Shown here piece by piece: positions 14,765 to 17,852 of a DNA stretch of 17,852 nucleotides. This stretch comes from Pseudomonadota bacterium (GTDB taxonomy: Bacteria; Pseudomonadota; Gammaproteobacteria; Burkholderiales; Ferrovaceae). Position numbers and translations under genes: made by a program. Location of the stretch: assembly GCA_021828745.1 (NCBI GenBank), contig JAJZDE010000018.1:1-17852 (forward strand), written 5' to 3'. Each line of letters starts with the position of its first letter. Position 1 is the stretch's first letter. The notes below the pieces were generated by a model, which was not told the origin of the DNA, ran no database searches, and saw nothing but the letters and a program-made list of their open reading frames with translations.

Positions 14765-15249
14765 GCGGTGTGAAATGGCACAAATACTTACCTGTCCTGC
14801 TGCTGGGATTGGGGTTGATGGGCCCATGGGGGGGGGCACACGCCGAGGAAGCCAAGCCTTTGGCTGACGATCCTGCGGTGGAAAAACGCTTGTTGGTGAT
14901 TGCCGAGGATATGCGCTGCCTGGTATGTCAGAACGAATCCCTGGCGGCGTCCCAGGCCGATCTGGCCAAAGACCTGCGGCGCGAGATTCGTGACCAGATT
15001 CGTCAGGGCAAAACGGATCAGGAGGTGACGGACTATATGGTTGCCCGCTATGGAGATTTCGTGCGCTATCGTCCTCCGGTCAAGCCCTCGACCTGGGCAC
15101 TCTGGTTTGGTCCTTTCATTCTCCTGCTGGGGGCGGTTGGGCTTCTGGGCTGGGTGTTGCGCCGGAGGATTCTGCAACGGCCCCCTGAAGTTCCCCTTTC
15201 TTCCGCACAAAAACAACAGATCGAGGCGCTCCTGCGCGACCAACCATGA
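14761..15249 (+). CDS. ccmH: Cytochrome c maturation protein CcmH (CcmH/CycL/NrfF family)
   Basis: A 162-aa periplasmic, membrane-anchored thioredoxin-like reductant that interacts with apocytochrome c within the CcmFHI haem lyase. A signal sequence (1-28, ending AHA) is followed by the redox motif RCLVCQN (52-58; C53, C56), the three-helix bundle with LRREIRDQI and DYMVARYGDFVRYRPP (91-106), and a C-terminal membrane helix (about 112-133). This corresponds to the short CcmH form, with the TPR part supplied by separate ccmI. Start and stop overlap both neighbours by ATGA. Confidence 0.96.
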   Translation: MSGVKWHKYLPVLLLGLGLMGPWGGAHAEEAKPLADDPAVEKRLLVIAEDMRCLVCQNESLAASQADLAKDLRREIRDQIRQGKTDQEVTDYMVARYGDFVRYRPPVKPSTWALWFGPFILLLGAVGLLGWVLRRRILQRPPEVPLSSAQKQQIEALLRDQP

Positions 15250-16508
15250 CCGTATTCATTCTGGTGAGCGGGGGATTGACCCTGCTCATCCTGTGTTATC
15301 TCGTTTTTTCCTTGATCCGACGAGGGCAGGTCAGCGACCATCGCAAGGCGCTCAATGCAGCCGTCTATCGTGACCAGTTGCAGGAGTTGGCGGCTGAGAA
15401 GGCTGACGGCAGTTTGGCCGATCAGGATTATGACCAGGCGCGCGAAGAGGTGGAACGCCGTCTGCTGGAGGATACGGCGGTCACGCCGGAAGTGACTGAT
15501 CGGGTGCATGGCCGCAGGACTGCACTGTTGCTCCTGGCGCTGATTCCGTTGGCCAGCATCGGCATGTATCTTTGGCGCGGGCATCCCGAAGCCCTAGATC
15601 TCCAGCCGGCGGAAATGGCTGCTCCGGCGCAGCAAATGACCCCCGCCAAGATCAATGAGATGGTCAAGGCCCTGGCCGAGAAGTTGGCCAAGAATCCCGA
15701 CAACCCCCAGGGCTGGGCCATGCTTGGACGTTCCTATATGAATTTGGACAAACCGGGAGAGGCGGTCAAGGCTTTTGGTCATCTGAAGAAGGAAATGGTC
15801 AATGATCCGGAACTGATGGTGGATTATGCCGAGGCATTGGCTGCGGATGCTCAGGTGCGGGGGGATGACAAGCAGATGATCGAGTCCAATGCCTGGGTCA
15901 TGAATGCCCTCAAACTGGAACCGGGGAATGGCAAAGGGCTCTTCATGGCGGGGAGTTTTGCTTACATCACTCAGCAATATGCTCAAGCGGTGTCATTCTG
16001 GAGTAAGTTGATGCCTCTGCTGGATCCGAGTTCCCAGGATTCCTCCTTTGTGCTGGAACAGCTCAACAAGGCGCGCGCGCAACTCAAGTTGGCACCCGTG
16101 ACTGCAGAGTCCTTCGCCGGACCGGAAGGACCCGTCAAGCCCCAGGCTCAAAAAGGGGCCGCAGCCAGCAGCATCAGTGGCGAAGTGACGTTGGATCCGG
16201 CGCTCAAGGACAAGATCACACCGGGAGAAACCTTGTTCATCTTTGCCAAGGCAGTGCAAGGACCCCCCATGCCTCTGGCAGTGATTCGGACCTCGGTAGG
16301 ATCCTGGCCACTCAAATTCCAGTTGACCGATGCCCAGGCCATGAGTCCCCAGTTCAACCTGTCGTCGGTGGATCTGGTACGGGTGGAAGTGCGCGTGACG
16401 CAATCCGGCAATCCCATGCCTTCGAGCGGCGACCTGTTTGGAGCGACCTTGCCGCTAAAACCGGGAGCGCACGGGGTGGAACTGGTTATCAACCAAGTGC
16501 AGCCCTGA
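15246..16508 (+). CDS. ccmI: Cytochrome c apoprotein chaperone CcmI (CycH)
   Basis: A 420-aa two-part CcmI that binds the C-terminus of apocytochrome c and presents it to CcmF/CcmH. The first part has two membrane helices (about 3-22 and 92-110) joined by a cytoplasmic coiled-coil loop containing LNAAVYRDQLQEL (36-48). The second part is periplasmic, with TPR repeats (about 140-290, e.g. PDNPQGWAMLGRSYMNLDKP) and a C-terminal beta-rich domain (about 310-420) typical of beta/gamma-proteobacterial CycH. It overlaps ccmH by ATGA; ccmA begins 14 bases after its stop. Length and layout are normal. Confidence 0.94.
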   Translation: MTVFILVSGGLTLLILCYLVFSLIRRGQVSDHRKALNAAVYRDQLQELAAEKADGSLADQDYDQAREEVERRLLEDTAVTPEVTDRVHGRRTALLLLALIPLASIGMYLWRGHPEALDLQPAEMAAPAQQMTPAKINEMVKALAEKLAKNPDNPQGWAMLGRSYMNLDKPGEAVKAFGHLKKEMVNDPELMVDYAEALAADAQVRGDDKQMIESNAWVMNALKLEPGNGKGLFMAGSFAYITQQYAQAVSFWSKLMPLLDPSSQDSSFVLEQLNKARAQLKLAPVTAESFAGPEGPVKPQAQKGAAASSISGEVTLDPALKDKITPGETLFIFAKAVQGPPMPLAVIRTSVGSWPLKFQLTDAQAMSPQFNLSSVDLVRVEVRVTQSGNPMPSSGDLFGATLPLKPGAHGVELVINQVQP

Positions 16509-16522
16509 GCCCGGGAACCGTC

Positions 16523-17128
16523 ATGCTTGCCGTGGCACAACTGACCTGTCAGCGTGGCGCACGAACCCTTTTCTCGGGGCTTTCCTTCACGCTGCCGGAG
16601 CGGCAATGGATACAGATCCAGGGGGCCAATGGGGCGGGAAAAACCACTTTGCTGCGGGTGTTGGCGGGACTCGTTCAACCCCAGGAAGGAACTCTGACCT
16701 GGCAGGGTCAGGCCGTGCAGGAGTGCCGTGCCGAATGGCAGCGCGCTTTGCTCTACCTGGGTCATCATGCGGCTCTCAAGGAAGAGTTGACCCCGCTGGA
16801 AAACCTGCGTTTCAGTCTTGGGCTGGAAGCCATGCCGGCGGATGAAACGGTTTTGATGAAAGCACTGGATCGTTTTGGTTTGCAGGAGCGGGAGCATCTT
16901 CCGGTCCGCTACCTTTCTGCGGGGCAACGGCGGCGAGTTTTGTTGGCGCGTTTGCTCATCCGTCCGGCACAGGTCTGGATTCTCGACGAACCTTATACGG
17001 CGCTGGATGCCCACGCTACCCAGTTTCTTTCCGCGGTCATCGAGGATCATCTGGAACAGGGAGGCAGCGCGATACTCACCAGCCATCAAACCCTGGGTTT
17101 GCGCTCAGGCATGAGCATTGCGTTATGA
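16523..17128 (+). CDS. ccmA: Cytochrome c biogenesis ABC transporter ATP-binding protein CcmA
   Basis: A 201-aa ATPase that with CcmB drives release of haem-loaded CcmE from CcmC/CcmD at the inner membrane. Motifs: Walker A GANGAGKTT (34-42), the Q-loop region near YLGHHAALKEELTPLENL (78-95), signature LSAGQRRRV (131-139), Walker B VWILDEP (151-157), and the switch histidine H188 in LTSHQ. Length is usual for CcmA. GGGAA precedes the start by about 6 bases. It overlaps ccmB by ATGA. The only gap of more than 10 bases in the ccm operon is the 14 bases before this gene, the join between the ligation and export blocks. Confidence 0.96.
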   Translation: MLAVAQLTCQRGARTLFSGLSFTLPERQWIQIQGANGAGKTTLLRVLAGLVQPQEGTLTWQGQAVQECRAEWQRALLYLGHHAALKEELTPLENLRFSLGLEAMPADETVLMKALDRFGLQEREHLPVRYLSAGQRRRVLLARLLIRPAQVWILDEPYTALDAHATQFLSAVIEDHLEQGGSAILTSHQTLGLRSGMSIAL

Positions 17129-17793
17129 TGACGGGATTCTGGACCTCGATGAGGCGCGATCTGGTGCTGGCGACCCGGCACAAGAGCGAGTGGCTGACGG
17201 CCTTGTTCTTTTTCGTCATGGTCACTAACCTGCTGCCCCTGGGGGTTGGGCCAGAGGTGTCTCTTCTGCGTAAAATTGCGCCGGGGGTTTTGTGGATAGG
17301 GGCACTGCTCTCCACTTTGTTGGGGCTGCAGCGCTTGTTTTCTTCTGATCATGGCGATGGGACCCTGGAACAAATGGCTCTTTCTCCGGTGCCCCTGGCC
17401 TGGTTGGTGGCGGGAAAAATGGTGACACACTGGCTGGTCTGTGGTCTGCCCGTCGTACTCATGGCACCCCTGTTGGGCATCCAGTTTGACCTGCCGACCC
17501 GTTCCCTGGGTATCCTGGTCTTGTCCCTCCTGCTCGGAACGCCCATCCTGTCGGCGGTGGGGGCTTTAGGGGCTGCACTGACCCTGGGCCTGCGGGGCGG
17601 AGGTGCCCTCTTGTCTTTACTCATTCTGCCGTTGTACATTCCTGCTTTGATCTTTGGCGCAGGAGCCGTGGAAGCGGATCTGGCCGGCATCAGCCCGCAG
17701 GGACATCTCTCCTTGCTGGGGGCCCTGCTGGTTCTGAGCGTGTTTTTTTCTCCCTGGGTGACATCCCTGGCGTTACGTATTGCACTGGAGTAA
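17125..17793 (+). CDS. ccmB: Cytochrome c biogenesis membrane protein CcmB
   Basis: A 222-aa inner-membrane permease subunit of the CcmAB complex. About six hydrophobic segments can be seen, with the family features RRDLVLATRHKSEWLTALFFF (9-29), the LQRLFSSDHGDGTLEQMALSP region (about 68-88), and GALGAALTLGLRGGGALLSLLILPLYIP (about 146-173), which resembles the conserved CcmB helix pair. The start codon is embedded in the end of ccmA; ccmC begins 8 bases after the stop. Assignment is supported strongly by context. Confidence 0.94.
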   Translation: MMTGFWTSMRRDLVLATRHKSEWLTALFFFVMVTNLLPLGVGPEVSLLRKIAPGVLWIGALLSTLLGLQRLFSSDHGDGTLEQMALSPVPLAWLVAGKMVTHWLVCGLPVVLMAPLLGIQFDLPTRSLGILVLSLLLGTPILSAVGALGAALTLGLRGGGALLSLLILPLYIPALIFGAGAVEADLAGISPQGHLSLLGALLVLSVFFSPWVTSLALRIALE

Positions 17794-17801
17794 GGTTTCC
17801 C

Positions 17802-17852
17802 ATGAGCAACTCGGTCATCAACTGGTTCAAGTATGCCTCTCCCGCCACTTTT
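17802..17852 (+). CDS. ccmC: Haem exporter protein CcmC, first 17 codons
   Basis: The ATG at 17802 follows AAGG and gives MSNSVINWFKYASPATF, which fits the short N-terminus of CcmC (typically ending in KYASP.TFY before the first helix). The gene runs off the right edge. CcmC loads haem onto CcmE; its tryptophan-rich WWD segment is outside the window. The call rests on this short match plus the position after ccmB. Confidence 0.85.
   Translation, partial: MSNSVINWFKYASPATF

Noticed and set aside
1..17852. CRISPR arrays, tRNA, rRNA or insertion sequences
   Set aside because: No regularly spaced direct repeats, cloverleaf-like segments, ribosomal RNA sequence or transposase reading frames were recognised.

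Overview
The window reads as chromosomal DNA of a Pseudomonadota bacterium, most likely a beta-, gamma- or Acidithiobacillia-type lineage. The reasons are the metG / apbC(mrp) / dcd neighbourhood, a System I (Ccm) cytochrome c maturation operon with a long two-part CcmI, and FlhD/FlhC-type regulators, which are restricted to these groups. Base composition looks fairly GC-rich and even throughout. I cannot name the genus from sequence alone.

Region 1 (1-3088) is housekeeping. The 5' part of metG lies on the minus strand and runs off the left edge. It is divergent from apbC/mrp (Fe-S carrier P-loop ATPase), which is followed by dcd (dCTP deaminase). A perfect TATAAT for apbC and a good metG promoter sit back to back in the 158-bp divergent gap.

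Region 2 (3089-7098) is the most unusual part. A 250-bp gap holding a perfect 14-bp palindrome is followed by five tightly packed or overlapping plus-strand genes: an FlhD homologue, an FlhC homologue with all four zinc cysteines at the E. coli spacing, a 310-aa protein that resembles the N-terminal (TraI_2) part of MOBH relaxases but lacks their histidine cluster, a TraD/VirD4-type coupling ATPase with intact Walker A and B motifs, and a small membrane protein. FlhDC homologues (SetD/SetC) are known activators of transfer in SXT/R391 conjugative elements, where traI and traD are also adjacent. Here, however, there is no integrase, no tRNA, no visible att repeats and no other tra gene, and both flanks are ordinary chromosome. 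It may be a stripped-down or domesticated conjugation module, or one segment of a dispersed element.

Region 3 (7099-11675) starts with a membrane PAS-GGDEF-EAL protein (cyclic di-GMP turnover) that ends in a cysteine cluster, closely followed by a secreted TPR / Gly-rich membrane protein. Next come a Spy/CpxP-like Met/His-rich periplasmic protein preceded by a C9 tract and a stem-loop, and an exported Gly-Trp-Arg repeat protein. These look like envelope and signalling functions.

Region 4 (11684-17852) has a minus-strand UspA-family gene, then a plus-strand cytochrome c maturation operon in the order ccmF-ccmG-ccmH-ccmI-ccmA-ccmB-ccmC(partial). Most neighbours overlap by four bases. The order is a permutation of the usual ccmABCDEFGHI: the haem-ligation block comes first and the haem-export block second. 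ccmD and ccmE are not in the window. No rRNA, tRNA, CRISPR array or insertion sequence was seen.
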